A DNA stretch of 64,000 nt from Pleurotus djamor (Eukaryota > Basidiomycota > Agaricomycetes > Agaricales > Pleurotaceae): positions 62,001 to 126,000 of the forward strand of contig JAPEVF010000060.1 of NCBI GenBank assembly GCA_029747585.1, written 5' to 3'. The translations under genes were made by a program, and so were the position numbers. Shown piece after piece: positions 9,806 to 20,853 of the stretch; position 1 is the stretch's first letter, and each line of letters starts with the position of its first letter. Below the pieces are notes generated by a model that was not told the DNA's origin, made no database searches, and saw nothing but the letters and a program-made list of their open reading frames with translations.

Positions 9806-11467
9806 ATGTCCCGCGTACAGATAAACAGGCCCTCAGTCTCCTCTGGAATTATGTCTACCGTTAAATTTCCTCGCTGCTGGGACACACCTACTACCAGTCT
9901 GAAATGTAACGCGGCGGCGAATTTACCTCCAGAAATCCTCTCAAAGATCTTCCAGGAAGTTCAGCTCCAATGCAGGCCTCGACCACCGTGCTCGGATGAG
10001 CGGGGACGCTTTGGAAAAACGCCATTTCTAGGGCTTTTTCAATGGATTCCGGAGGTTACACACGTTTGCTCGTCCTGGCGTGAAATCGCCCTTGCAAACC
10101 CGATGCTCTGGACATCAAACTTTGGAATGTCGCATAAATGGGCTCAGGGGTGCTTTCGGAGGGCTAAGGATGTACCATTCGACCTTTCTTTCGCCACGCC
10201 TTGGCCTCGCAGCTCGATACAGACAGTTTTCGCCCGACCTGACAAAATTCGCTCTATCCACCTCCCCGTCTCCAAAGATGACTACCAAACGGCGACGCAG
10301 CTCTTATGGGACATGTTGAACACGTCTTCTCTGCCTTCGCCCGTTACTCTTAGCCTGGCAGCTTCTTATGAGCCTTGGTGTCTGCCGGAGAACCTTCTGG
10401 ACCCTCCTGTATGCGTTCCGAAACTCGAACGGCTTGTGTTGAACAACTGCACTCTTTATCTCAGGACTCCTCGGTTTCGCTTCCTCCGTGCCCTCGAGAT
10501 TGAATTTGGATACGGCGATCGTGATCGCAACATGCTAGTCATTTTCGACATGATTGAATACCTGTCGAATCTTGAAGACGTGTGGTTGAAGAATGTTACG
10601 TATCAAGTCAACTACCGAGGCGGTGTCGATGCCCGCTCTTTCGTCAGGCGGAGGGGCTTGCGCACTTTCGTGTTTCCTCGTTTGCGTAGCCTGGAAATCC
10701 AAAACAACAGTGCGACACCCGTTTTCTACTTGAGCTGCGTCAGCGCGCCAGCGATCTCTCGAGTTGTCCTCTCAAACTGTGCTCTACACTATCCAACAGA
10801 AATCGAACCTCTTTATACGTTCGCTTCATTTAACTTCACCTCTCCGATGTGCGAGGACGCATATATCCACGACCTTGCTATCTCAAAGAAAGCGGCAGAT
10901 GGAGATTTCTACCACGACGGATACTTAACGTTAGAACATAATCAATACCGTTCTAGTGACAACACGCTCGTCAAAACACTCCGTATTGATAGTATACAAG
11001 GTAATCACCTCGACAACCTCTGGACTGGCATCCCAAGTGGAGAGCTACGTAACTTCACCCTCTACTACGACGCCGGTCTTTCGAGCTTTACTCGTCCACG
11101 AGTGTCGCTTCCCAATATGATGTTTTCTCTGGTCAACATGGAGAAGCTCACCACTCTCAGTTTTCCATACCTGGTATTCATCGAATCGATTCCAACCTTC
11201 CTATCGGCGCGCAATGGTCCCGCATTCCCAGCCCTTCGGAAACTGGTATTGGACTGTTACGCGTGGCAGCCGGAGGAACATACCTTTTCGATGTTGGAGG
11301 ATTGGCTGGTTGAGCGAGAGAAAGAAGGGCTCGAGCGGGTTCAATCGTTGTCCATCGTGAATGTTCACTACCTCGGAGCCGGGATCACAGAGATGCTTGG
11401 AAAATTAGTGGGAGACTTTCGTGTGTCGTTAAAATTAAGCACATTTATGCGCAAGTGGTCTGTCTGA
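9806..11467 (+). CDS. F-box protein, intronless family member
   Basis: A single-exon protein of about 553 residues. The N-terminal F-box (NLPPEILSKIFQEVQ) is expected to bind Skp1 and bring a target to an SCF ubiquitin ligase. It is followed by the family block WIPEVTHVCSSWREIALANPMLW and a long region of weak leucine-rich repeats that would bind the target. The ATG at 9806 is preferred over an upstream in-frame ATG at 9710, because the 32 extra residues have no family counterpart. The end of the protein (EEHTFSMLEDWLVEREKEG..) matches the C-terminus of the other local F-box genes. It is closest to the truncated copy at 6352-6852. The target is unknown. Confidence 0.85.
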   Translation: MSRVQINRPSVSSGIMSTVKFPRCWDTPTTSLKCNAAANLPPEILSKIFQEVQLQCRPRPPCSDERGRFGKTPFLGLFQWIPEVTHVCSSWREIALANPMLWTSNFGMSHKWAQGCFRRAKDVPFDLSFATPWPRSSIQTVFARPDKIRSIHLPVSKDDYQTATQLLWDMLNTSSLPSPVTLSLAASYEPWCLPENLLDPPVCVPKLERLVLNNCTLYLRTPRFRFLRALEIEFGYGDRDRNMLVIFDMIEYLSNLEDVWLKNVTYQVNYRGGVDARSFVRRRGLRTFVFPRLRSLEIQNNSATPVFYLSCVSAPAISRVVLSNCALHYPTEIEPLYTFASFNFTSPMCEDAYIHDLAISKKAADGDFYHDGYLTLEHNQYRSSDNTLVKTLRIDSIQGNHLDNLWTGIPSGELRNFTLYYDAGLSSFTRPRVSLPNMMFSLVNMEKLTTLSFPYLVFIESIPTFLSARNGPAFPALRKLVLDCYAWQPEEHTFSMLEDWLVEREKEGLERVQSLSIVNVHYLGAGITEMLGKLVGDFRVSLKLSTFMRKWSV

Positions 11468-11913
11468 TGCACCTCCATGGTTCATGTATCACGTCCTCTA
11501 TGTTTTCTAGAGTTTATTTCGGCTCCTTAGTCTTGACTGAGTCCATAGAGTTTTCAATTTCAGAGTTGATCGATGTCTCCCAGCTAGCTACCGTCAACAA
11601 CGTTCTCAATGATATGGCAAAAGATTGTGGACAATGTACGGGCCGAAAGACCCCCTTCGTGTCGCAACACTCAATTTGTCAAACCTGTGAGTATGACATT
11701 CGGAGCGAATGCCATCGAAGTGCTTGTACTCGCGAGATTAGGCAGATGAATATTGTGAGCATGGGGTGGAGATACTTGTAAAGATCAGGACACCTAAGTA
11801 GTATTAGAATAATTACGATAACAATAAATCTGCGTAGAGTACTTGGAATTACGTCCACTCTTATGATACGGAACCATGGAGGATAGGAGTAAACAGGGAT
11901 CGCTCAATGCCCG
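11468..11913. other. Intergenic region between convergent F-box genes
   Basis: This holds the 3' ends of two tail-to-tail genes. An open frame of 108 codons from 11455 has no recognisable motif and overlaps the end of the preceding F-box gene, so I do not call it. Confidence 0.4.
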
Positions 11914-13536
11914 CTAAGCGTCATTATCTTCATCATCGGGCGCACGGTCGTCCTGAACTTCAAACCAATCTACCAGTTCCGTGAGGGCTTGAATGATAGA
12001 GGGCTTGGAATGAGGGCAGCGTTTGATAATGAGGCTCTTGAGTCGTTTGTAACCGCGTGCCTCTCTGAGCATCAACCACTTCCTCAGTTTGCAAAGGGAA
12101 CTATTCTTCGGTTTGTGGTAAATGCAGTCAAGCTGGAGATTTATAAGGGCCGGAAACTTTGAGGCGTCCATCATGTGGTCTTTTGTGACGAAGGTGAGAT
12201 AGGGGACCTCAACGTTCGCGAGCTGAGGGGAGGAGGAAAGGGAAGAAATCGCATTGAGGAGGTGAACTCGGGGAGGTAAATCATCGTGGTCGAGCAGCAC
12301 GCAGAGCGAATACAGTTCACCCAACGGGAGGATGTCCCAAACTGATTCGACGCTCAATTCCATCCCACGCACTTCCAAGTCCTTCACTACTTCTCCTCGT
12401 TCGTCAACTTCCGTGTGATAGACACTGATAGACGCGGTATCATATTCTTTGAGGAGGGTGAGAGCGTGTCGACGTGATTTGTTCAGGGACGCGACGGAAT
12501 AAACGTATTGAACGTCGTCGAGATTGTTGATTGCAGAGTGATCCTCGAAGACTGGAGTAATGGCGACTTCGACGACGGAAATTTTGGGAGCCTTGATGAC
12601 TCTGAAAATTGGAAGTAGTGCAGGACATACATCCACAATACGAAGGGACGACAGTTCTCCCAATTCAAACGGGGAAACCTGGATCTGGCCACTATCTTCT
12701 TTGCCAACATGTTTGAGATGCAACACAAGGAGTTCCGGCATCTCTCGAATTGCGGCAAGCAGTTCGTTTGCGGAGATGAGAGCCACGTCAGATTCCATGC
12801 CGACGGAGATATCCACAACGTGAAGACGACGAAAGCGTGGTGTGTTGAGGTTGGCGGTACAGTTCATTAGAATGAGCTTTTGTAGTTGTGGGGCACATCC
12901 AGGACCTCCAAGGAAGCTATCTGGAATGTAGCACGCAGGGACGCTTCCAATAGTCATAATAGCGAGGCGGGGCATTTTCGAAGATCCAATGAGATCTTCG
13001 AGGAATTTGAAGACAAGAATTGGGGTCTCTGAACTGACGGAAAAATGTACGCCTCGCATCTGGTCTGGATTAGCGAAGGCTGCCTTCATCGCAGAGACAT
13101 GTGGATTGGCAGCGTCGTTGACGTCTTCTATGGGTAGAACAGGGATCGCCATATCGAAGGGGGCGGTCTTAACCCGCTTCATGATTTCAGTCGCACATCC
13201 GACGGGCATCAAGAGCGCAAAATTCCACAAAGTGGGCGTATTGAGCGCTATTGAGCGCCAGGCCGAGCAGACATGTGTAACTTCTACTGCCCAGGTATAA
13301 AACGGTTTCGGCTTCACTGCTGGGTAGTTGTCGTAGCTCAGATGGCTGAGCCGAACAAGATTGAAAATTTGCACAAGCACCTCAGCAGGCAGCTTGGATG
13401 TTGCGCCATACTCCGCGTTGTGAGCTTTAGAGCCGGCTCTGAGTTGTTCTCGAAGTATGGGCAGGCGAGAATCAGCGTCTGGTTGGGTGAGTGTAGGTGT
13501 AGGCGAAATTGGAGGTGGGTCGTCGTGGTGGTTCAT
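11914..13536 (-). CDS. F-box protein, intronless family member
   Basis: A single-exon protein of 540 residues. After a Pro/Thr-rich start (DDPPPISPTPTLTQPDAD) comes a short predicted helix with the F-box (SKLPAEVLVQIFNLVR), then the block VEVTHVCSAWRSIALNTPTLW. Most of the remainder is a solenoid-like region with leucine/isoleucine-rich strands. The C-terminus (HKPKNSSLCKLRKWLMLREARGY..) aligns with the other family members. The expected role is substrate recognition in an SCF complex; no target can be read. It lies about 100 bases from the 3' end of a DUF4336 gene on the same strand, a pairing that recurs near 41-42 kb with the F-box gene reversed. Confidence 0.85.
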   Translation of the reverse strand: MNHHDDPPPISPTPTLTQPDADSRLPILREQLRAGSKAHNAEYGATSKLPAEVLVQIFNLVRLSHLSYDNYPAVKPKPFYTWAVEVTHVCSAWRSIALNTPTLWNFALLMPVGCATEIMKRVKTAPFDMAIPVLPIEDVNDAANPHVSAMKAAFANPDQMRGVHFSVSSETPILVFKFLEDLIGSSKMPRLAIMTIGSVPACYIPDSFLGGPGCAPQLQKLILMNCTANLNTPRFRRLHVVDISVGMESDVALISANELLAAIREMPELLVLHLKHVGKEDSGQIQVSPFELGELSSLRIVDVCPALLPIFRVIKAPKISVVEVAITPVFEDHSAINNLDDVQYVYSVASLNKSRRHALTLLKEYDTASISVYHTEVDERGEVVKDLEVRGMELSVESVWDILPLGELYSLCVLLDHDDLPPRVHLLNAISSLSSSPQLANVEVPYLTFVTKDHMMDASKFPALINLQLDCIYHKPKNSSLCKLRKWLMLREARGYKRLKSLIIKRCPHSKPSIIQALTELVDWFEVQDDRAPDDEDNDA

Positions 13537-13636
13537 GATAAGAAAAAAAACGGAGAATCATGAACCCATGAATGTTGTCAGGGACCACCAGCAGTCAGTT
13601 GAATAGGAGCACGGGGTACTTAGGAGCTGTATACAG

Positions 13637-14913
13637 TTATGATAGATACCTACTGTAGGCCGTAGTCCAAGCCTTCTTTCCCTCATTCTCTATGACGTCC
13701 TGGATAGAGTAAGTCAGTCCAGCACGACATAATGTGTATCACAGGAAGAGATTTCACCCCATGACACATGATGATTCGCTCGAAATCCCAGTCAGCGACC
13801 GTGCCTGCATCGCGTTTCATGGCCCTAGGCAAGTAGAAGTGAGACGCACGATTCCAATATTTATGGTTTTTTTGAACTCACTCCTTGTCCTTACCCTGTC
13901 CCCACAGGAATTTCTTTTGCAGGCCGCCGTATGGATCCAACTTTCCGAGGATGGGGATCTTCGGAGACGTTTTCGTTTTCGAGTACTTACATTGGGGTGA
14001 GCAACATTGAAAGGGTAAGACGAAGATTATACGTACTTGCTCGTTACCAGGGAGGTTAAATAACAAGTCGGCTTGTATCAGGGTTTTGGAGGCGACATGA
14101 AGCCATGCGACGTCTTTACTGACATACCCTGAAAAATAGCTTACATTTGTGTTGAGGGAGGCTGGGGTTCCTTGTTTCTTATGTTCTTACCAAGCTTTTA
14201 TCTGTGGAATTTTCGGTTAGGATAGAAGCTGGGCAACATCAAAGACGAATGCGTACTTCGTCCTCAAACCCGTACAAAGTTTCAGGAGGGTCAGCACCGT
14301 AAGCTGTAAAATGATTTTGTGGCGTAAAGTGAACCTGATCGTCGGTCGATATTCAATGCTTACCTCCATCCAGTACGAGACCTTCGGCCTTCTTCTTCGC
14401 AACCAACGGCTCGACTCCTATAACCTTCGCATCTGGGTACGCTGCCTTGTATTCCGCTAGATGGCCCTTGAACTGACGGTCACACCAAGAGGATAAGAGT
14501 CGCCTACCGAGAAAGAGGTGATGTACTGCATCCGCTCCCATAATCCACCTGGGATGGGAATGGATCAGATGGGGAAGGACTTGGGAAGGGAATGATAGAA
14601 GCTCACTTTACTGGTCCGAGTTTATCTATAGATTCCTTCGTATCGTCGGTGAGAGGCGTTGACGCGAGAACCCAGACATCTCCGGACGATAACTTGATTG
14701 CTGTTGAGCGGCCACCCCATGGCAAGAAACCAAAGCGAGGGAAAGGTCTATAAAAACGCGTGAGGCAACTTTGGTGCATGTCTCGTCAAGAGAACCCACC
14801 TTGAAAACGTCCAGATATCTGGAGTCACCTAGAAATATATTTGACCTAGTCTGAGATACGGAGATCAGAAAGACTCACTTCACGAATGACGAGGTCGGGG
14901 AGGTTGGGAGACA
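13637..14913 (-). CDS. DUF4336 domain protein, copy 1
   Basis: A multi-exon gene of roughly 260 residues with small introns. Exons read in order: MSPNLPDLVIRE; VTPDIWTFSR; PFPRFGFLPWGGRSTAIKL..WVLASTPL; WIMGADAVHHLFL; FKGHLAEYKAAYPDAKVIGVE; AYGADPPETLYGFEDE; SYFSGYVSKDVAWLHVASKTL; YSKTKTSPKIPILGKLDPYGG; and the last, ending in DVIENEGKKAWTTAYSRYLS. The order and motifs match fungal DUF4336 proteins, a family of unproved function often compared with metallo-hydrolase folds. HHLFL and IIMCHGD are the His-bearing segments. A close paralogue lies at 40736-42019. Some intron borders are inferred by comparison of the two copies. Confidence 0.75.
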
Positions 14914-15206
14914 TGAAGGAAGTCTTGGGTGGATACACGTCGAACCTAAGTCAAATTCGTCCAAGCTATTTATCCTTGGAATACGACGTGCTCATGGCCG
15001 TGAACTATTGTGTCTGGGAAGAAGGGACGTGAAACGTTGCGACCATGCATCAAAGACTGAGAAAAGGCGTTGATTGGGTGAAATAAAGTTAACGATGGCA
15101 CAAGTACACGATAAGGAAATGTTGAATCAGGGATGCGACCCGTGCACGGGCAGACACGGCAATCTTGAAACCCCACGAAACACGATAAGGTAGCACTTAT
15201 CGGCTA

Positions 15207-17495
15207 CTAAGCCTTCATTTGCGCACTACTGGCTTCCATTCGACGTTTATTTTTCGTCACGAGAGCTGGATTGATGGGCTTGGACGAGGGTGCAGCTTCG
15301 GCTATCGAGACGGCCCCTGTAGCAAAACGGAGCGCTCGGCGATACTTCCTTCGTTGGAAAGCCATCTCAGAGGCGTTCCCCAAAGATTTGACAATTTCCT
15401 CCCGTGCACCGGCGAGATGATGGGACCATTTCCCGTCGGTGGCCTCGTCAAATGCTAGGATCGCCGCAGCGAGCTCGGCTGAAGATGCGTACGTGGAGGC
15501 TGCCCAGTCAAGATTTCCTTCCTTCATGAACTTGGTTCCCATCTCCCTCCGCGGTGCAACGGCTTTCATGGCGGCTTTGAGGGACTTCTCCACCACTGAG
15601 AGACCGGTCATCTGCATCACTTGCACGAGGGAAATCGACTTCGAGCAGCCCTCAGGCAGCTTCCGCCAGTGAGGAATCTTGTCCAGAAGACCACGTTGGG
15701 CAATCAGGGTCAAAATCCGAACTAGGGCAATAGGAGCCATGACAAGCATCTGAGGAACTACTTGGACGGGCTCGGTTGAGACGGGCAATGAATTCGAGTA
15801 GAGGGGATCGCGCATGATGTCGTATCGGATTTCAAGGTTGGCCCAGAGGTCTTGTTGAGAAGTGAACAATTCGACTGGCTTTGCTGCGCGTGTCCGTTGA
15901 CACCCCAAGTAGGCTAGTCGAAGAAGAGCGAAGAGGTCTGCATCAGATATCAATGCTGGATTAGATGTGTAAGTGGCGAGTGCAATCACTCGTAGGACAC
16001 ATGTTCTTGATATCCCTGTGAAGACGTCCTCATTGAGAAGGAGCATCTAGAGTATGCACCTCGGGTTCTTACCTCGATACTCGAACACGCAGTTAAACGA
16101 CATTTCGTCGGGGGTCTTCGTAGGAATATGATCCTTTGTCACTCTCTTGAACATACTATATGGGGAGTTAGTCTGGAACTTCAGGGTTAGCAGTATATCT
16201 GATGATTCACGAACCGAGCAACATCTTCCAATTTTTCGTCGTCTAGTCTTTTCCATATATTGACGAGGAGTTCCACCCAGTTGTCACGCGAAAAGAGAAT
16301 CTCTAAGGATTCATTGAAAGCATCATGTTCTGCGTCGTCCTCGACTTGAAGAGAGTCCTTCAGGCGGATAGGAATTCCAGAGACATGGTCCACGGAATTC
16401 ATGAAAAGCAGCGAGAGGGCTTCACAAGCGATAGAGTCGTGTTGATTCTCCGGGTACCAAGCCTGGATGGGAAGTGTACCGCACTGGGCCAATAGGTCGA
16501 TGACCTGAGGCTTGTGCTTAAGGAGGTCCAACCTAAACCGATGCGAAGCAAGGGGATCTTGACATAAGAAAGCGTGCGCGATCCACATGCAATTCTCTTG
16601 GGATAGGGCAAAGTACCTCGGTGCGTATTTTCTCGCCTGTTCGAGGGTGAGCTACGAGGGCGAGTAATAAATCATTAATGTCACGGTGATGCTTTCATTG
16701 AAATATAACCACTGACCTCTCTCCCGATTGCGATCTCGTTTTGCCAGCTGAGCTCGGGCGAGGTAAGCTGTTTGACGAATGGCTCATGACTGCTCAGATT
16801 GTGGTAGCAGTACTGTTCTATAATCTCTGCACAGCGCTGAGGACCGATGGCCTGAGCCAAAAAGGCTTCGGCAGCAAGCGTTCGCATCACGTTCGCAGCT
16901 TGTTGTCGCTCGATGCACAGGGGATGATTTATTTTCTGAAGCAGTGGGTTCCTTATAAGTAACGACGCGCGGAGATGAGCATCGACGACATACCTTGAGA
17001 AGTACCTCAATGATATCCAAATCCAGTAGCTCTTTGAGGAGTTGCCGGCGTTGATGAATATTCCCAGTAGGAATAAGCCGCGCGAACGTGTCCCCTGCAT
17101 GATACGCGGCTGAGCCACGGTCGCAGTCAGTCGCGTCGAGCTGGGATAGCGACATGAATGACTTGACAAGGCCACACTCGAGTGCGACGGTCGCGAATCC
17201 GTCAAACCCAAAGAATCCTCCGTTTTGGAAGTTCACGCTTATTTTGAGCTTGATGGCGCGCTGGACAGCACGATCAGGCAGAGAAAACGACGCGATTTAG
17301 CTGAGAACTCACGGCGAATTTGTGAAGAAACGAGGGGTCTTCGTCATGATGTGATAATTGGACGAAACACGCGGGTAGCTTCGCCTTGAGAGCTGATGGA
17401 TACGCGTCCAGATATCTGTATGGGTCCACCGTCGCGTAATTCATGGTAGTCAGAAAGGCGGCGAAGATTTCGACTCCTAAACAGAGCTCCCCCAT
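15207..17495 (-). CDS. Helical-repeat / TPR-like protein of unknown function
   Basis: I do not recognise a named family. Exons with small introns encode an all-helical protein of about 700 residues. The C-terminal exon (15207-16046) has paired helices resembling TPRs (NLDWAASTYASSAELAAAILAF; AFQRRKYRRALRFATGAVSIAE). Upstream exons carry ARM-like helices (LLKELLDLDIIEVLLKV; RQQAANVMRTLAAEAFLAQAIG). Several fungal MYND-finger proteins share this ARM-plus-TPR look, but I see no MYND cysteine cluster in the window. The start at 17495 (MGELCLGVEIF) is the best available; an earlier exon is possible. Intron borders are approximate. Confidence 0.6.
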
Positions 17496-18135
17496 GTTAA
17501 TGAGTGCACGTGATATAGGAGATTCCGATGCTAGAAAGTGACTTAAATAAAGGGAAAGGGTTGCGTAGCGGCGTCCAGAATTCCTAAGTGCTATGAGGAC
17601 CTGAGGACGGCAAAAGTGGGTTTACCCCAAGTTTACCCTACTCATTATCAGATCACAATGAACTCCGAAAACGAACATTGAATACGCTGGAGAATAAGGC
17701 ACCCAATAACCCCGATGCTCTATACTAGCAGAGAATTTAGTGGTAGGACATGTGTGGTGATGCACTCCGGGTCCGTCGAAAGGATAATGAGCTTGTTAGG
17801 GACTCAGTTTTTAGTATTCTAGTCATTGGGCTATCCTTGGGATTCAATAAAACAATCCAAAGAATTGAGGATTAATCATGTCTACGTACCATGCAAGGCA
17901 CATCTGTTCCGTTGAAAATAGGTGAATTACGAGACGATCTGGTCGATATTCTTCTTGGAGGGGGTGGAAAAACCTGGCCATGGAAAAACGGATGTTGATT
18001 GAACGTTCGAAATTTGAACCAGGACGTAATTTGACCGTGTGAACTATATTTCACACGATCAGAATCCGAATAAGGTGAAGCTGACCCATGGCAACTTGAC
18101 CTCAACTTGTCCAGAATTCAGCGATCAGCGCCGCC
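17496..18135. other. Divergent intergenic region with a small palindrome
   Basis: This holds the promoters of the helical-repeat gene (left) and the F-box gene (right). A perfect 8-base inverted repeat, cgtgtgaa-6 bases-ttcacacg, lies at 18036-18057, 79 bases before the F-box ATG. It may be a binding site for a dimeric regulator, or chance. Confidence 0.4.
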
Positions 18136-19734
18136 ATGGCCAACTTACTTCCAGAAATGTCCAACCATTCGAAACCGACCCAATCTGAACTGGACCTCCG
18201 TCTCAGTCGCCTTCAAGCCGAGTACTTGTCTCTTTGCAGGACTCGCAACAAACACTATGCAGCCACATCGAAACTCCCTCCAGAAATACTCGCAGATATC
18301 TTCGAGTTCGTTCGAAGCGACTCCAGATTCTATGCCTGGATGCCGTCGGTAACCCACATCTGCTCGGCCTGGCGTGATGTGGCCTTATCAACACCGGCGC
18401 TATGGTCCTCAGGAGCCTTGAAACCACCCGAATGGGGCTTGGAGGTTTTACGACGAGCTCAAGGTGCCACCCTCGACTTGTACTTCCCAAGCCTATCATA
18501 CACGAATCAATATGCGGAGGACCATCCAGAGCGTCAGTTGATTAGACAAGCGTTGAAGAATCCGGACCAAATTCATGGCCTGGTGCTCCCTATCGACTCC
18601 CTCGACCCGGATGATGTCATACAGCTTTTCTCCTCTCTTGTAGGATCTTCCCTGATGCCTCAGCTCGAGATGATGTCTATCACAAGCACAGTAGTGAGAT
18701 GCAACATCCCAGACAGTATGTGGAGTTCGCCCGGAACAATGCCTCGCATCCGCGTTCTCGTGTTGACGAACTGCTTCGTCCGCCTCGATACGCCGCGTTT
18801 CGGAAATGTGCGCACTCTACTCATTAGTGGCCCCGGAAACCAAGAGTCTCTTGGGCCATATACAAAGACCATGATCTTAAATGGTTTACGAGCGATGCCC
18901 CACCTCGAATTCATAGACATCCGGGATGCGATCCCTGCAGACATCATCGAGACACTCCCCAGCGAACGTTTCGTTCTGCCCAAACTTTATCATGCTGCGA
19001 TTACTGCGAGTTCGTCCATACCTCTTTCGATCTTCAAATACATCGACGCTCCCAAAGTCACACGAGTAGATATCGATATCACTGGCCATGAGCTGTTCGA
19101 TTTTTCTGTCAACACTACTACAGATGATCTTCAGTCTATCTACTCCTTCATCTCCTTCGATCCGACATCGCCAGATGCTGTTCACGAGCTCGTTATCAGC
19201 AGAAACGAGGAGGGTTCGTCCTTTTCCATGACCCACTCCCAACATGACTGGGACTGGCGATCATTCAAAGAGTTGCACCTTCGACGATTCTATATGGAAC
19301 CCGGAGACGCATGGCAAGCCATTCCTCATGAATATATATGCACCTTGTCTTTGCGTCTCACCATTGACGATCTGCCCCCTCCACCCGCCTCTCTCAATAT
19401 CATATCATCACTCGCTACCTCCACGAATATCAAACACATTCATGTCCCATTCCTCTATTTCGCAGACGAGGGGCATTTGACACAGTGGAAGAGTTCGCCT
19501 GCGTTCCCAAACTTGGAGGAGGTGATCTTGGAATGTATGGGTCGCAAGCCGAAGAACCAAACGTTTTTGCAGATGAGGGCCTGGTTGGTGGCGAGGAAGC
19601 AGCAGGGTCTTACGCCGTTGGTTTCGGTCGACGTTTATGAGTGTCCCCATCATAAAGCGTCCATCTTGGAGGTGCTCAAGACGTTGGTCAGTAAGCGTTT
19701 CCTGATTGCAGATTGCTCTTATCAGCCTGCTTGA
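18136..19734 (+). CDS. F-box protein, intronless family member
   Basis: A single-exon protein of 532 residues. A helix (SELDLRLSRLQAEYLSLC) is followed by the F-box (SKLPPEILADIFEFVR), then VTHICSAWRDVALSTPALW and a weak leucine-rich region. The C-terminus has the family signature RKPKNQTFLQMRAWLVARKQ followed by CPHHKASILEVLKTLV. It is most like the gene at 42242-43879, sharing the same opening (M.NLLP) and the same pre-F-box helix. It is presumably an SCF substrate adaptor with unknown target. It is tail-to-tail with orphan family copy A. Confidence 0.87.
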   Translation: MANLLPEMSNHSKPTQSELDLRLSRLQAEYLSLCRTRNKHYAATSKLPPEILADIFEFVRSDSRFYAWMPSVTHICSAWRDVALSTPALWSSGALKPPEWGLEVLRRAQGATLDLYFPSLSYTNQYAEDHPERQLIRQALKNPDQIHGLVLPIDSLDPDDVIQLFSSLVGSSLMPQLEMMSITSTVVRCNIPDSMWSSPGTMPRIRVLVLTNCFVRLDTPRFGNVRTLLISGPGNQESLGPYTKTMILNGLRAMPHLEFIDIRDAIPADIIETLPSERFVLPKLYHAAITASSSIPLSIFKYIDAPKVTRVDIDITGHELFDFSVNTTTDDLQSIYSFISFDPTSPDAVHELVISRNEEGSSFSMTHSQHDWDWRSFKELHLRRFYMEPGDAWQAIPHEYICTLSLRLTIDDLPPPPASLNIISSLATSTNIKHIHVPFLYFADEGHLTQWKSSPAFPNLEEVILECMGRKPKNQTFLQMRAWLVARKQQGLTPLVSVDVYECPHHKASILEVLKTLVSKRFLIADCSYQPA

Positions 19735-19948
19735 AATTTCTGCTACCTCGGTGGAATTCGAATAACTACATATCTTCCTATCCCGTGTATAGATAATGTT
19801 GTACTCTATGTCTAGCCTATAAACTACCAGCGCAAGTTAATCTCCCTTGTCTGTGCAATTAGTGGAGGAAATCCGGGCGCCCTCAACGTGAAATCTAGAG
19901 GAAGAAATAGAACATGAGGTCAGAGACCAAGAAAAAGATGACGGTGGG

Positions 19949-20853
19949 CTACGGACCGAAAATGACTGGGAAAGAGCTGATTCGATCATAGCGAAATACG
20001 GAGAATCCATGTATGGGGTTCTGGAGCTGTGGGAAGCGGAGTACGGGTATGATGAATGGTGGATCGTTTTGAGGGAGGGGGAGGACTCACAGTTGCTGAG
20101 TTTATGTCAAATGAAACCCCGTTGGGAATTTGTCTACCACCTTGAGTTGTGATGCGGCGCACATATTCCTCTTCGTAAGAGGCATGGAACACAAAATGGT
20201 CGTTTCCGCCACTTCTAAACATCGGCAGCTCGTCTCTGAAGCTTATCCTGTCTGGATTAATCTTGTTATTGAAAGGGATTGAGGGAAATCTGGGGAGGAG
20301 CTTACAACGACGTCGTTGATCGTCTGGGTTTCCGACGATCTCTCCGGAATTGTCAGAGGGGAGTTGTGTCCTGGTAATTAGGTTTCCGGTAGACGTAACG
20401 GTATGCTCGAAGTGTGAAGCCATCCGAGGGACTGCTTGCTCCTGGTCTTGCTCTGGTGCGTTTGCATCAACCTCGAGGGGTATCCACGGGCGTCGTTCCA
20501 AGAATCCCGTATGCACCATAATGATAGTGACAGCTCCACCGTTCGCTTCGAAGCTCGGATCGTCGGGAGTGGCAGAGGATACATAGAGGTATACCTCGAC
20601 TTCCCAAGTGCCCACGAAGAAAAGAGGACGATTGATATCATCCAAGTCAAATCGAAATGACGTGCTGTTCAGTTCATAGAGAATCAGGATGCCATAGTCA
20701 CGGTATACGATGAAAATGGGTAGAAACGGACCGCTTCCAGAACATAGTTCCTATTGGAGGAGTGAGAGCGCGAACAAGGACTGCATGCGGCTCGACACGT
20801 TCGTGTGGAGGAAAGTGAGGGTGAGGGTGAGGAAGGAGCTGAGTTGGTTGCAT
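19949..20853 (-). CDS. Orphan family copy A (unrecognised, shortened C-terminus)
   Basis: One of four related genes in this window that I cannot assign to a known family. Exon 1 starts MQPTQLLPHPHPH and ends LTPPIGTMFWKR. After an intron come FDLDDINRP and the core VEVYLYVSSATPDDPSFEANGG..IIMVHTG. The next exon has ELPMFRSGGNDHFVFHASYEEEY followed by TTQGGRQIPNG. The last readable exon is LQNPIHGFSVFRYD..FPVIFGP and a stop. Copies B-D have a good donor at that place and one more exon; here the donor is GTCCGT, so the protein ends early. The middle region between TG and GEIVGN is divergent (Pro/Glu/Gln-rich). It may be decaying. It has no signal peptide or membrane segment. Confidence 0.55.

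Noticed and set aside
11455..11781. A 108-codon open frame after the F-box gene.
   Set aside because: It overlaps the F-box stop, has no motif and no relative among the other F-box downstream regions.
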